Shown here: positions 14,730-22,604 of the stretch, in pieces | Position numbering within the stretch: the first letter of the stretch is position 1 | Layout: each line of letters opens with the position of its first letter | Assembly: GCA_022821685.1 (NCBI GenBank) | Contig: JAJEDD010000041.1 | Coordinates: forward strand, 1 to 41,485 | Reading direction: 5' to 3' | Source of the DNA: Acidimicrobiia bacterium | GTDB lineage: Bacteria; Actinomycetota; Acidimicrobiia; Acidimicrobiales; Aldehydirespiratoraceae | DNA length: 41,485 nucleotides | The notes under the pieces: generated by a model | Told to the model about the DNA's origin: nothing | Seen by the model: the letters and a program-made list of their open reading frames with translations, nothing else | Databases searched by the model: none | Position numbers and translations under genes: made by a program

Positions 14730-15791
14730 TCAGCGCTGGGCCAGGGTGGCGTGGGGCAGGTTCTCGACCACGCCCTGGGGAGTGACCGCCACGAACTGGG
14801 CCAGCTCGGCGAACTCGGCCAGCGTGCGGGCGTTGGTGTAGCTCATGGCGCTGCGCAGGCCCGCCATGAGTTGCAGCACCAGCTTGGAGGCCTCGCCCTT
14901 GTAGGGCACCGTGCCCTCCACGCCCTCGGGCGCCCGGTACGACAGGTACTCCTCGTCGAGGTCCTCGCCCGAACGGTCGGCCCGGGCCATGACCGCCTCG
15001 AAGCTGGCCATGCCCCTGATGCGCTTCTGCAGGCCCTTCGCCCCCTGCTCGAGCTCGCCGGGGCTCTCCTTGGTGCCGGCCAGCATGCTGCCCACCATCA
15101 CCGTGGACGCCCCCGCGGCGAGGGCCTTGGCGATGTCGCCGGAGGTGCGTATGCCGCCGTCGGCTATGACCGGCACGCCCACGGGGGCCACATCGGCGAT
15201 GGCCGTCAACTGGGGGACGCCCACGCCGGCCACGGTGCGGGTGGTGCACACCCCGCCCGGCCCAACGCCCACCTTGACCGCGTCGGCGCCCGCCTCCACC
15301 AGGTCGGCGGCGCCGTCGAGGGTGGCCACATTGCCGGCCACCACGTCGGTGTCGGCGAAGTGGTCCTTGAGGGTGCGCACGCCGTCGATGGCGTGGTCGG
15401 AGTGGCCGTGGGCGATGTCGAGCACCAGCGCGTCGGCGCCGGCGGCCACCAGCGCCTTGGCCCGGTCGACCATGTCGCGGTCGGTGCCCACCGCCGCGCC
15501 CACCGCCAGGGAGGCGCCGGCATCCTTGACCCGGTAGATCTCGTCGGCCTGGGTGTCGATCGGCATGAAGCGATGCACGATGCCGACACCACCCAAACGG
15601 GCCATGGCGACGGCCATCTCGTGCTCGCAGACGGTGTCCATGTTGGCGGCCACCACCGGCAGGTCGAGGTCGACTCGGCGCGACAGCCGGGTGCGCACCG
15701 ACACGTCCTGGCGGGATCTGATCGACGACCGCCGGGGGACGAGCAGCACATCGTCGAAGGTGAGCCCCGTGCGCAGTCCTTCCAAACCCAT
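14730..15791 (-). CDS. GuaB-family IMP dehydrogenase/GMP reductase, CBS-less
   Basis: TIM-barrel enzyme of the IMPDH/GMPR family, 353 residues from ATG 15791 (GTG 15797 or TTG 15803 are also possible). Motifs: [48 protein letters not shown] (catalytic Cys) and [20 protein letters not shown]. The CBS pair that normally interrupts the barrel at about residue 90-220 is absent, and the C-terminal flap region is short. CBS-less GuaB1-type proteins of actinobacteria have been shown to act as GMP reductases in mycobacteria, so GMP to IMP is the better guess. Guanine deaminase lies 6 kb away. Confidence 0.85.
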   Translation of the reverse strand: MGLEGLRTGLTFDDVLLVPRRSSIRSRQDVSVRTRLSRRVDLDLPVVAANMDTVCEHEMAVAMARLGGVGIVHRFMPIDTQADEIYRVKDAGASLAVGAAVGTDRDMVDRAKALVAAGADALVLDIAHGHSDHAIDGVRTLKDHFADTDVVAGNVATLDGAADLVEAGADAVKVGVGPGGVCTTRTVAGVGVPQLTAIADVAPVGVPVIADGGIRTSGDIAKALAAGASTVMVGSMLAGTKESPGELEQGAKGLQKRIRGMASFEAVMARADRSGEDLDEEYLSYRAPEGVEGTVPYKGEASKLVLQLMAGLRSAMSYTNARTLAEFAELAQFVAVTPQGVVENLPHATLAQR

Positions 15792-15862
15792 ACTCACCGC
15801 CAAGCTACAGGGCGCGGCCGCGCCGGGCCAGGTATCCGTTGGAACTGACGGCGATCAGTCGA

Positions 15863-16153
15863 TCAGTCGACGGAGATCTGGGCCATCAGCGAGGCCCGCT
15901 GCTCGTCGAAGGCCTCGAGGTCCATCTGCCCGTCGTCGTAGCGGCGGTGCAGCTCCTCGACCTTGGCCATGATCTCGTCATTGCTGAGGGACGGGCCCTG
16001 CGGGGCGGCCTCGGCATCGTCGTCGTCGTGCTGGCCATGCTCCAACTCGTACAGCTCGCCCCGCCCGAGGCGCTTCTGGCGCTTGGCCTCGGCTCGGGCC
16101 TTCTTGGCCATGTCACGCTGACGCTTTGCGAAGCTGGATCGTCCGGTTGCCAC
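15863..16153 (-). CDS. Small basic/acidic protein with SHOCT-like C-terminus
   Basis: 96 residues from GTG 16153, chosen because GGAGG lies about ten bases upstream; a longer frame opens at 16240 but covers an unlikely N-terminus. The N-terminus (ATGRSSFAKRQRDMAKKARAEAKRQKR) is strongly basic and helical. An acidic stretch (HDDDDAEA) follows. The last 35 residues (EIMAKVEELHRRYDDGQMDLEAFDEQRASLM) have the SHOCT-like pattern 'i..Le.L..l.d.G.it..EFe..K..LL'. Proteins starting 'RSSFAKRQRE..K' are frequent in bacteria but uncharacterised. No partner gene is evident. Confidence 0.65.
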   Translation of the reverse strand: MATGRSSFAKRQRDMAKKARAEAKRQKRLGRGELYELEHGQHDDDDAEAAPQGPSLSNDEIMAKVEELHRRYDDGQMDLEAFDEQRASLMAQISVD

Positions 16154-16269
16154 TGGGATCAGCCTCCGTGAAGGTTCGCTGGCCGCCTGCTCTGGCAGGG
16201 GCCGACGTAGCAGGCTAGGCCCAACATCGGACATTTCCATCCGAGGCGCAAGCTAGAGGACCGGCGCAT

Positions 16270-16345
16270 CGGCGGGGCGGCGTCGCTCCCCCTTGCTCGC
16301 TTCGCTCATGGGCCGCTCAAGCCGCGCGGCACGGCCCACGGCCTC
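16270..16345 (+). repeat. Diverged partial copy of the dispersed repeat
   Basis: CCCCCTTGCTCGCTTCGCTC, then ATGGGCCGCTC, and CCCACGGCCTCTTCGGG resemble the family core but lack recognisable ends. It lies in the 240-bp gap between the small SHOCT-like gene and the SDR gene. Nothing else was recognised in that gap. Confidence 0.5.
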
Positions 16346-16394
16346 TTCGGGCGGAGGGCGCGACCGAGGACGACCGAGGTTCGATCCGTCGGTC

Positions 16395-17192
16395 TCAATC
16401 GGCGCAGGCGAGGCCTCCGCCCACCGGCAGCGTGGCGCCGGTCAGGTACGACCCGGCCCGCGCTGCCAGGTACACCGCCGCGGCGGCCAGGTCGTCGGGC
16501 TCGCCGATGCGGCCCAGCGGCACCCGGCCGGCCAGCTCGGCCCGGGCCTCGGGATCGTCGAGGATGAACGCCATCATCTTGGAATCGAACGGGCCGGGCG
16601 CGATGGCGTTGACGGTTATGTGCTCGGATGCCAGCCGCTTGGCCAGGTGGCGGGTGAGATGCACGAGCCCCGCCTTGGACGCCGAATACGAGTAGGTCTC
16701 CAGGTCGGGCACCCTCAGCCCATCGACGGAGGCGACGTTGATCACCCGGGCCGGATCGGCGGGGCTGGCCGCGGCCCGCAGCAGCTCCAGCAACCTCTGG
16801 GTGAGGAAGAACGGGCCGCTCAGGTTGATGTCGATGACCTTGTTCCAGCCGTGGGCCGGGAACTCGTCGAGTGCCGCCCCCCAGCTCGCTCCCGCATTGT
16901 TGACGAGTATGTCCAGCGAGTCCCATCGCTTGGCGACGGCTTCGGCCAACCCACCGCAGCCCTCGGGGGTGGACAGATCGGCCGGAATCGCCTCGCAGGG
17001 GCCGCGGGCCGCGAGCCGGTCGGCCGCGGCAGCTGCCTGCTCCGCCTTGCGAGCCGAGATGATCACCCGACAGCCCGCGTCGAGCAGCCCGCCCGCGATC
17101 ATGTAGCCGATGCCCCGGCTGCCGCCGGTGACCACGGCCGACTTGCCGTCGAGCCCGAACAGATGGATCAAGCGTTCGGTGTTGATCGCCAT
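16395..17192 (-). CDS. SDR family oxidoreductase
   Basis: Classical short-chain dehydrogenase/reductase, 265 residues. The NAD(P)-binding motif is VTGGSRGIG (about 22-30). NNAGASWG, the catalytic YSYSASKAG (Tyr-x-x-x-Lys) and NAIAPGPFDSKMM follow in order. The C-terminus (YLTGATLPVGGGL) is typical. The N-terminal 'INTERLIHLFGLDGKSAVVTG' and the long loop around ASPADPARVINVASVDG resemble RhlG-like 3-oxoacyl reductases. The substrate cannot be assigned. ATG 17192 is preceded by GGAGGATG. The next gene upstream, rlmB, is 40 bp away and on the same strand. Confidence 0.88.
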   Translation of the reverse strand: MAINTERLIHLFGLDGKSAVVTGGSRGIGYMIAGGLLDAGCRVIISARKAEQAAAAADRLAARGPCEAIPADLSTPEGCGGLAEAVAKRWDSLDILVNNAGASWGAALDEFPAHGWNKVIDINLSGPFFLTQRLLELLRAAASPADPARVINVASVDGLRVPDLETYSYSASKAGLVHLTRHLAKRLASEHITVNAIAPGPFDSKMMAFILDDPEARAELAGRVPLGRIGEPDDLAAAAVYLAARAGSYLTGATLPVGGGLACAD

Positions 17193-17232
17193 GGCTGAGC
17201 ATCCTCCGAGACTGGGATCTGCACGCCCTCGC

Positions 17233-18195
17233 TTAGGGGCGGCGGCGGGCTAGGTCGAAGCAGGCAACCGCGGCGGCGGCGGCCACGTTGAGCGAGCCGA
17301 GCGTGCCCCGCAGCGGGATGGAGGCCACGACGTCGCAGCGCTGGGCGACGAGCCGGGACAGTCCCCTGCCCTCGGAGCCGAGAACGAGCGCCACCGCCTC
17401 GCCCGCCAGGTCGAGTTCGTGAAGGGGTCGAGGCCCGGCCGCATCGAGGCCGACTGTCCACACATCGTGGCCGCTCAGCGTGCGCAGCGCGGCCGGGATG
17501 CCGGGCACGACCGCGAACGGCAGGTGCTCCACCGCGCCGGCGGCCGCCTTGGCCACGGTGGGGGTGATCCGGGCGGAGCGGTGGCGGGGCAGCACCACCC
17601 CGGTCACTCCGGCGCATTCGGCGGTGCGCAGCACGGCGCCGAAGTTGCCCGGATCGGTTATGCCGTCCAGCACCAGCAGAAAGGGGGCGGCAATTGGGCC
17701 GCGGTCTCGACCGGTGGAACTGGCCTGCAACGGCGACCCGGATGAGCGGGCTCCGTCAGGCAGGGGCACTCCGTCCGGGCGACGACCACCGACGGCTCCG
17801 GCCTGCGGGGTGGAAGCCAGTTCGGCCAGCTCGACCTCGGGCAGCGGATCGGCCCGGGCGACCACGCCCTGGGGCGCGTCGGTGCGGGCGGTGTTGTCGA
17901 GCTCGGCCCGGCTGACCTCGCGGATCGCGGCCCGCTGCTCGCGGGCCAGTTCGACGATGTGCTCGACGATGGGAGCGGGGTCTAGTCCCTTGGCGATCAT
18001 CACGGTGCGGGTCCGCCGCCTGCCCGCCAGCAGCAGCTCCCGGACCGCCTGTCGGCCCTCGACCTGCTCTCCGCCCAAACCGCCGCGATCCCGTCCCGCT
18101 GGTCTCGGCGCCGACCGCCGGTTGCCGTACTCTCGCGAGCCCGCACGCGGAGGCGGTCCCGATCGCCGACGGCCAGACCGGCTAGGACGGCTCAC
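17233..18195 (-). CDS. rlmB: 23S rRNA (guanosine-2'-O) methyltransferase RlmB (SpoU/TrmH)
   Basis: Uses SAM to methylate a guanosine ribose of 23S rRNA. The 320-residue product has an arginine-rich disordered start (about 1-42). A SpoU substrate-binding domain begins GGEQVEGRQAVRELLLAG, and the knotted SPOUT core follows: LVLDGITDPGNFGAVLRTAEC (motif 1), LVLGSEGRGLSRLV (motif 2), ASIPLRGTLGSLNVAAAAAV (motif 3). An insertion of about 40 residues between the two domains (about 128-165, GAVGGRRPDGVPLPDGARSS...) is unusual. Start overlaps the end of ispF by 14 bp, suggesting co-translation of ispD-ispF-rlmB. Confidence 0.9.
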   Translation of the reverse strand: MSRPSRSGRRRSGPPPRAGSREYGNRRSAPRPAGRDRGGLGGEQVEGRQAVRELLLAGRRRTRTVMIAKGLDPAPIVEHIVELAREQRAAIREVSRAELDNTARTDAPQGVVARADPLPEVELAELASTPQAGAVGGRRPDGVPLPDGARSSGSPLQASSTGRDRGPIAAPFLLVLDGITDPGNFGAVLRTAECAGVTGVVLPRHRSARITPTVAKAAAGAVEHLPFAVVPGIPAALRTLSGHDVWTVGLDAAGPRPLHELDLAGEAVALVLGSEGRGLSRLVAQRCDVVASIPLRGTLGSLNVAAAAAVACFDLARRRP

Positions 18196-18706
18196 CGGCA
18201 GCAGCCCCGTCGGGTTCTTCGGACCGCCGAGCCACGAGCGCCACCGCCATGGCGGCCACCCCCTCGCCGCGGCCCAGCGCGCCCACGCCCTCGGTGCTGC
18301 GACCGGTGACGGTCACGGGTGCTCCAGCCGCGGTGCTGAGACGCTGCTGCATGATGTGGCGGTGCGGTGCCAGCCTGGGCGCGTCGAGCACCGCGGTGCA
18401 TGACACATTGACGGGATCCCAGCCCGCGGTCCGCACCGCGTCGGCGGCCCGTCGCAGCAGGTCGATGCTGTCGGCGCCGGCCCAGGCCGGATCGCGGTCG
18501 CTGAACATCTGGCCGATGTCGGACAGGCCCGCCGCGGCCAGCAGCGCGTCGATGCAGGCGTGGGCCACCGCGTCGGCGTCGGAGTGCCCGTCGAGACCGC
18601 GCTCGCCGTCGAAGCGCACCCCGCCCAGCACCAGCGTCCGCTGCGGGTCGTCGCTGTAGCGGTGAACGTCGAAGCCCTGCCCGACCCGCATTCCAGCCTC
18701 AGCCAT
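18182..18706 (-). CDS. ispF: 2-C-methyl-D-erythritol 2,4-cyclodiphosphate synthase
   Basis: MEP-pathway enzyme for isoprenoid precursors; a zinc-dependent trimer. From ATG 18706 the 174-residue product reads MAEAGMRVGQGFDVHRYSDD. D-V-H supplies the metal ligands, LDGHSDADAVAHACIDALL the third ligand, and IGQMFSDRDPAWAGADS the substrate loop. The C-terminal GRSTEGVGALGRGEGVAAMA is the family end. The frame opens at 18736, but ATG 18706 fits the family length. ispD lies upstream on the same strand with a gap of about 50 bp. Confidence 0.94.
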   Translation of the reverse strand: MAEAGMRVGQGFDVHRYSDDPQRTLVLGGVRFDGERGLDGHSDADAVAHACIDALLAAAGLSDIGQMFSDRDPAWAGADSIDLLRRAADAVRTAGWDPVNVSCTAVLDAPRLAPHRHIMQQRLSTAAGAPVTVTGRSTEGVGALGRGEGVAAMAVALVARRSEEPDGAAAGEPS

Positions 18707-18756
18707 GCCTGCCTCGCAACACTCTCGGAACGTCACTCATCAAGTTGCGCTCGCTC

Positions 18757-19548
18757 TTACCCATGCACAACTCCTTCGCTCGCCGGCATCTGGTCGGTCC
18801 TCAGCAACGCTTCGGCCGTCACCAGGTCGTGGGCCTCGGTGATCTTGAGGTTGCGGCTGTCGCCGTCGACCGTCGCCACCGTCGCTCCGGCAGCCTCCGC
18901 CAGCGCGGCGTCGTCGGTGGCGTCGGCCCCGGCGGAGTGGGCGGCCCTCAAGACATCGGCGCGGAAGGCCTGGGGGGTCTGCACCGCGGCGAGCCGGCTG
19001 CGGTCGACGGTGCCACCGTCGCGCCAGCGGATCGTGTCGGTCACACCGATCACCGGAACGGCCGCGTCGGCCCCGGCCCGCACCGCTTCGATGACCCGCT
19101 CGTACACGCCGTCGCCGGCCAGCGGGCGGGCGCCGTCATGCACCAGGACGATCTCGGCGTCGTCAGGGATCCGGCTGAGCCCGCAGCGCACCGAGTCGGA
19201 CCGCAACACGCCGCCGGCCACCACAACCACCGGCCCGCAACAGTCGTCCAGCGATTCCGGCGGCCTCCAGGCGTGCTCGTCGGCGGGGGGCAGCACCACC
19301 ACCACTCCCTCGCACCAGCGGGCCGCGCCCTGCACGGTCCAGTCGAGCACGCGGCGGTCCCCGAGAGGGCTGAACTGCTTGGCCCCCCCGAAACGGTTCC
19401 CCGCCCCGGCCGCGGCAACGATGGCCCAAACCCCCGCCTCGGCCCCGCCGAGATTCGCAAGATCACTCTCGCCCGCCGCCGCGGCTGCACCGGCGTGGGC
19501 TCCCCGAGAGCCGCCGAAATTCGCGCTTTCGCTCCCGCTCACCGCCAC
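18757..19548 (-). CDS. ispD: 2-C-methyl-D-erythritol 4-phosphate cytidylyltransferase
   Basis: MEP-pathway enzyme joining CTP and methylerythritol phosphate. The nucleotide-binding motif VWAIVAAAGAGNRFGGAKQF is about 40 residues from the start. VLVHDGARPLA, PVIGVTDTIRW, AAVQTPQAFRADVL and ATDDAALAEAAGATVATVDGDSRNLKIT follow, all diagnostic. Start is uncertain: GTG 19548 (263 residues) or GTG 19542. Both give an alanine-rich N-terminal extension beyond the usual 230-residue protein. The frame extends to 19740, but that part overlaps crp on the other strand. ispD and crp start head-to-head 15 bp apart. Confidence 0.9.
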   Translation of the reverse strand: MAVSGSESANFGGSRGAHAGAAAAAGESDLANLGGAEAGVWAIVAAAGAGNRFGGAKQFSPLGDRRVLDWTVQGAARWCEGVVVVLPPADEHAWRPPESLDDCCGPVVVVAGGVLRSDSVRCGLSRIPDDAEIVLVHDGARPLAGDGVYERVIEAVRAGADAAVPVIGVTDTIRWRDGGTVDRSRLAAVQTPQAFRADVLRAAHSAGADATDDAALAEAAGATVATVDGDSRNLKITEAHDLVTAEALLRTDQMPASEGVVHG

Positions 19549-19554
19549 TAGTGT
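19549..19554 (+). promoter_or_regulatory. Candidate -10 box of crp
   Basis: TAGTGT nine bases before ATG 19564. It overlaps the presumed ispD start region on the opposite strand. Confidence 0.35.
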
Positions 19555-19563
19555 GCCGCTGGT

Positions 19564-20259
19564 ATGGCCGACACCACCCCTGCCATCGGGACCACCCCCG
19601 AGGAACTGCGGGAGGCGCTGCGCTCCACGATCCTCTTCGCCGACCTCGATGACGTTCAGATCGACCACATCGCGGCCGCCGGGGCGGTGCGGTCGCTGCG
19701 GCGCAATCTGGTGCTGTTCGACGAGGGAGCCGAGCCCCACGAGTTCTACCTGGTGCTGGCGGGGCGCATCGCCATCGCCCAGGAATCCGAAGACGGTCGG
19801 GAGTCGCTGCTGGCCCTGATGGGCGCCGGCGACTTGTTCGGCGAGCTGGGATTCCTCGACGGCAAGGCCCGTTCAGCCCAGGCCCGGTCGCTGGAGGAGT
19901 CCGAGGTGCTGGTAGTGCCCTACGCCGAGTTGCGGCTCCTCTACGAGAACCACCCGACCGCGCTGTGGAGCGCAGTGCAGCTACTGGCCCGGAGGCTGCG
20001 GGCCACCGACCGGGCCCTGTCCGACACGGTCTTCCTCGACGTCATGGGCCGCACGGCCAAGCGACTGCTGGAGATGGCAGGCGACAGCGACGAGTTCGAG
20101 ATGCCCCTAACCCAGGAGGAGCTGGCCTCGATGGTGGGCGCCAGCCGGGAGCGGGTCAACAAGGCGATCCACGCCTTCACAAAGCTGGGCTGGATCACCC
20201 ACGACCACCGCCACTACAAGATCACCAACCGAAAGAACCTAACCCTCCGAGCCCGCTAA
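19564..20259 (+). CDS. crp: Crp/Fnr family transcriptional regulator
   Basis: 231 residues. The cyclic-nucleotide-binding-like beta roll spans about 20-130 (LFADLDDVQIDHIAAAGAVRSL, LFDEGAEPHEFYLVLAGRIA, GDLFGELGFLDGKARSAQARSLEESEV). The phosphate cassette GELGFLDGKARSAQA keeps GEL and A.A but has R-S before Ala, as in actinobacterial Crp. A coupling helix and winged HTH (about 165-215, LTQEELASMVGASRERVNKAIHAF) follow. No cysteine cluster for iron-sulfur binding is present, so cAMP is the likelier ligand. It is divergent from ispD. Confidence 0.92.
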   Translation: MADTTPAIGTTPEELREALRSTILFADLDDVQIDHIAAAGAVRSLRRNLVLFDEGAEPHEFYLVLAGRIAIAQESEDGRESLLALMGAGDLFGELGFLDGKARSAQARSLEESEVLVVPYAELRLLYENHPTALWSAVQLLARRLRATDRALSDTVFLDVMGRTAKRLLEMAGDSDEFEMPLTQEELASMVGASRERVNKAIHAFTKLGWITHDHRHYKITNRKNLTLRAR

Positions 20260-20296
20260 CCAAGCCGGGTGCCACTCGCTTCGCGTCCACCCTCCC

Positions 20297-20430
20297 CCAG
20301 AGGCCCAGCGACTTGGCGCACGAATCCGGTCCAGACGGCGAGGCCGCGGCCCGAGTGACCCGCGAGTCCAGCGAACAGGAGCAGGAATGGCCCCTTGCGG
20401 GACGGTGGGCCTCTCACCTATTCTCCCTCG
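20297..20430 (-). repeat. Reverse-oriented copy of the dispersed repeat
   Basis: Read on the minus strand this matches the copy at 10463-10591 nearly end to end: AATAGGTGAGAGGCCCACCG, GGGGCCATTCCTGCTCCTGT, CGCGGCCTCGCC and GGGCCTCTGG. It occupies the 228-bp gap between crp and the helicase operon. It is the only inverted full copy in the window. Confidence 0.75.
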
Positions 20431-20487
20431 CCCGAACGTAACTGTCATCTGGTCCCTTTGAGCGGACGACGGCATGCGGAGTTCTGA

Positions 20488-21918
20488 ATGCGCATCTTGC
20501 GATCTGTGATCCCCACCGACGAGCAGTTGAAGCTGATCGGCGATGTCAGGCCGGGGTTTCGCCTTATCCGAGGAGCAGCCGGAAGCGGCAAGACCACCAC
20601 AGCTCTACTGCGCCTTCGGGAACAGGTACAAACACGACTGAACCGTCGCGCACGCCGTGGGGACGACGCCCCGGTGCGTGTGCTGGTCCTGACATTCAAC
20701 CGGACCCTTGCGGGCTACATCGGTGAACTTGCGCGCGGTTCGGCATCGGACAACGAAGCACTGATCCTAGATGTCAGTACCTTCAGCAGATGGGCGCGCT
20801 CCTTGGTCGGCAAGGCCAGCATCGTCGGCCGCGACGAGGCCACCGAGATGCTCCAGCCCCACCTACGGTCCCTCGCCACTACCCATCCGCATGAATTCAT
20901 GGCCGATGAGGTCCAGTACATCCTCGGCCGCTTCAACTACGACCCGGACAACTTCGAGCCCGAGAGCCTCTCTGGCTATCTGAAGGTCGTTCGAGAGGGC
21001 CGAGGCTCAGCGCCCCGCATCACTCGGACGACACGCGAGAGGTTGATCCGGGAAGTCATACCCGCCTACATGGAGGCCAAGCAACAGAGGAGCAAGATCG
21101 ACTGGAGCGACCTCGCGCCGATGGCCGCCGATGCCGAACCGGACCTGATGTACGACGTAGTGATAGTCGATGAGGCGCAGGACTTCTCCGCCAATCAGGT
21201 TCGGGCGATCCTTCGTCATCTTCACGACGGTCATCAAACCACCTTCGTGCTCGATGCGATCCAGCGCATCTATCCGCAGTTCTTCAAGTGGTTCGAGGTT
21301 GGCATCGCTGCCCGACCCGAGATGATCTACCGGCTGAGGGAGAACTACCGCAACACCGCCGCGATCGCGGCCTTCGCCCGCCCGCTCGTGGACGGACTGC
21401 CGCCAGAGGACGACGGCACACTACCGGACTTCTCATCGTGCCGTCGCCCCGGCTCAAAGCCGAGGGTCATTGTCGGCAAGTACAGCTATCAGCTCAGGAT
21501 CATGCTTGACCGACTCGACCGCAAGGCCGACCTCAGCAAGGAGTCGGCCGTCGTGTTGCAACCGCGCGGCGGTGGCTGGTTCTCAGAAGCCCGCAGGGTG
21601 CTGAGCCAGCGCGGGATCCCGTACTGCGAGCTGACCCGCGAGAACGAATGGCCTACTGGTCCCGAGATGGTCGCTCTGTGCACCATCCATTCCGCCAAGG
21701 GCCTGGAGTTCGACCACGTCCTGATCCCCGGCCTTAGCCGGCAGGTCACCCCACACGGCCCCGAAGCGGGCGACGCCGACCTCGAGCGCCTGCGCCGGAT
21801 GCTCGCAATGGCTGTCGGCCGGGCCCGCAAGTCTGTGATGGTGGGCTACAAGCCGGGCGAGGAATCGGCTCTGATCGGACTGCTCGAACCCGCCACCTAC
21901 AAGCTCATCACGGCATGA
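20488..21918 (+). CDS. UvrD-like superfamily 1 DNA helicase
   Basis: 476 residues, short for UvrD/Rep helicases (about 700). Motif I GAAGSGKTT (29-37), motif Ia LVLTFNRTLAGYI (67-79), motif II VIVDEAQDFS (225-234), motif IV-like RENYRNT (284-290), motif V TIHSAKGLEFDHVLIPGL (399-416) and motif VI MAVGRARKSVMVGY (441-454) are all present. The 1B/2B insertions of full-size UvrD are reduced. There is no nuclease domain. Its last four bases (ATGA) overlap the start of the DarT-like gene, so it is the first gene of a three-gene coupled operon. It may act on DNA carrying or exposing the ADP-ribosylated site; that is inference. Confidence 0.9.
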   Translation: MRILRSVIPTDEQLKLIGDVRPGFRLIRGAAGSGKTTTALLRLREQVQTRLNRRARRGDDAPVRVLVLTFNRTLAGYIGELARGSASDNEALILDVSTFSRWARSLVGKASIVGRDEATEMLQPHLRSLATTHPHEFMADEVQYILGRFNYDPDNFEPESLSGYLKVVREGRGSAPRITRTTRERLIREVIPAYMEAKQQRSKIDWSDLAPMAADAEPDLMYDVVIVDEAQDFSANQVRAILRHLHDGHQTTFVLDAIQRIYPQFFKWFEVGIAARPEMIYRLRENYRNTAAIAAFARPLVDGLPPEDDGTLPDFSSCRRPGSKPRVIVGKYSYQLRIMLDRLDRKADLSKESAVVLQPRGGGWFSEARRVLSQRGIPYCELTRENEWPTGPEMVALCTIHSAKGLEFDHVLIPGLSRQVTPHGPEAGDADLERLRRMLAMAVGRARKSVMVGYKPGEESALIGLLEPATYKLITA

Positions 21919-22604
21919 GCGCCACAGAGTGGGTCCCGGAGGCCGAGCCGCAGGCTCGCGGAGCTGCGCGCCTCGCGCCGCGATGTCCTGAGGTGGTGAG
22001 GGCTGCACAGCGACGGGGCATTAGCAGCATCGTCCACTTCACTCGCCGTGCAGGGCTGGTCGGCATCCTCGCAAGCTCGGCTGTCAAGAGCCGCCGAGAC
22101 CTTCCGGAGGACAGTCGCGTGAGGCACGTCTACGAGGCCAACGCAGCCGATCGAAGGCTCGACCAACACTGGCACGACTACATCAACCTCTCGGTGACGA
22201 GCATCAACTTGCACATGTTTGAGTTCTCCCGACGCGAGCACCCCGGGGACGACTGGGTGATCCTGGAGTTCGGCCGCAAGATCCTCGGCGATTCAGGCGT
22301 GGTGTTCTGCACCACCAACAACATCTATCCAGCGGTGCGCCGCAGCAGGGGACTACCAGGCTTCGAACAGATGTTCGCAGACGAAGTTCCCGGGCGCTAC
22401 GGAAAAGCTGTCACTCGCAGCGGCCGTTCGCGGCATCACACTACCGATCCGCAGGCCGAGGTGCTGTATCCGTTCGAGCTTTCTCTGGAACACCTTCACA
22501 CGGTCACCGTGCCTGACGACCGCACCTACGAGGCCGTCGATGCTGCCCTCTTGAGCTTCGCTCCTGAGCCTAAGATCAAGCTAGACCCGGAGGCGTTCCG
22601 ATGA
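21915..22604 (+). CDS. DarT-like (DUF4433) DNA ADP-ribosyltransferase
   Basis: 229 residues. DarT-type pattern: ISSIVHFTRRAGLVGILASS (37-56), which matches the NAD-binding 'hHfT...NL..Il..Gl'. DYINLSVTSINLHMFEFSR (88-106) matches the motif after it. DPQAEVLYPFELSLEHLHTV (178-197) has E182 in the place of the catalytic 'AEVLV' glutamate. DarT toxins attach ADP-ribose to bases in single-stranded DNA and block replication. The substrate base here is unknown. ATGA overlaps on both sides (helicase stop, glycohydrolase start). The partner looks like an ADP-ribosylglycohydrolase, not the macrodomain DarG of classical pairs. Membership rests on the three motif blocks and neighbour logic; it could be a DarT relative of different specificity. 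Confidence 0.72.
   Translation: MSATEWVPEAEPQARGAARLAPRCPEVVRAAQRRGISSIVHFTRRAGLVGILASSAVKSRRDLPEDSRVRHVYEANAADRRLDQHWHDYINLSVTSINLHMFEFSRREHPGDDWVILEFGRKILGDSGVVFCTTNNIYPAVRRSRGLPGFEQMFADEVPGRYGKAVTRSGRSRHHTTDPQAEVLYPFELSLEHLHTVTVPDDRTYEAVDAALLSFAPEPKIKLDPEAFR

Noticed and set aside
20488..21918. RecB- or AddA-like helicase-nuclease
   Set aside because: No nuclease motif, and only 476 residues; a short UvrD-like helicase is the better description.
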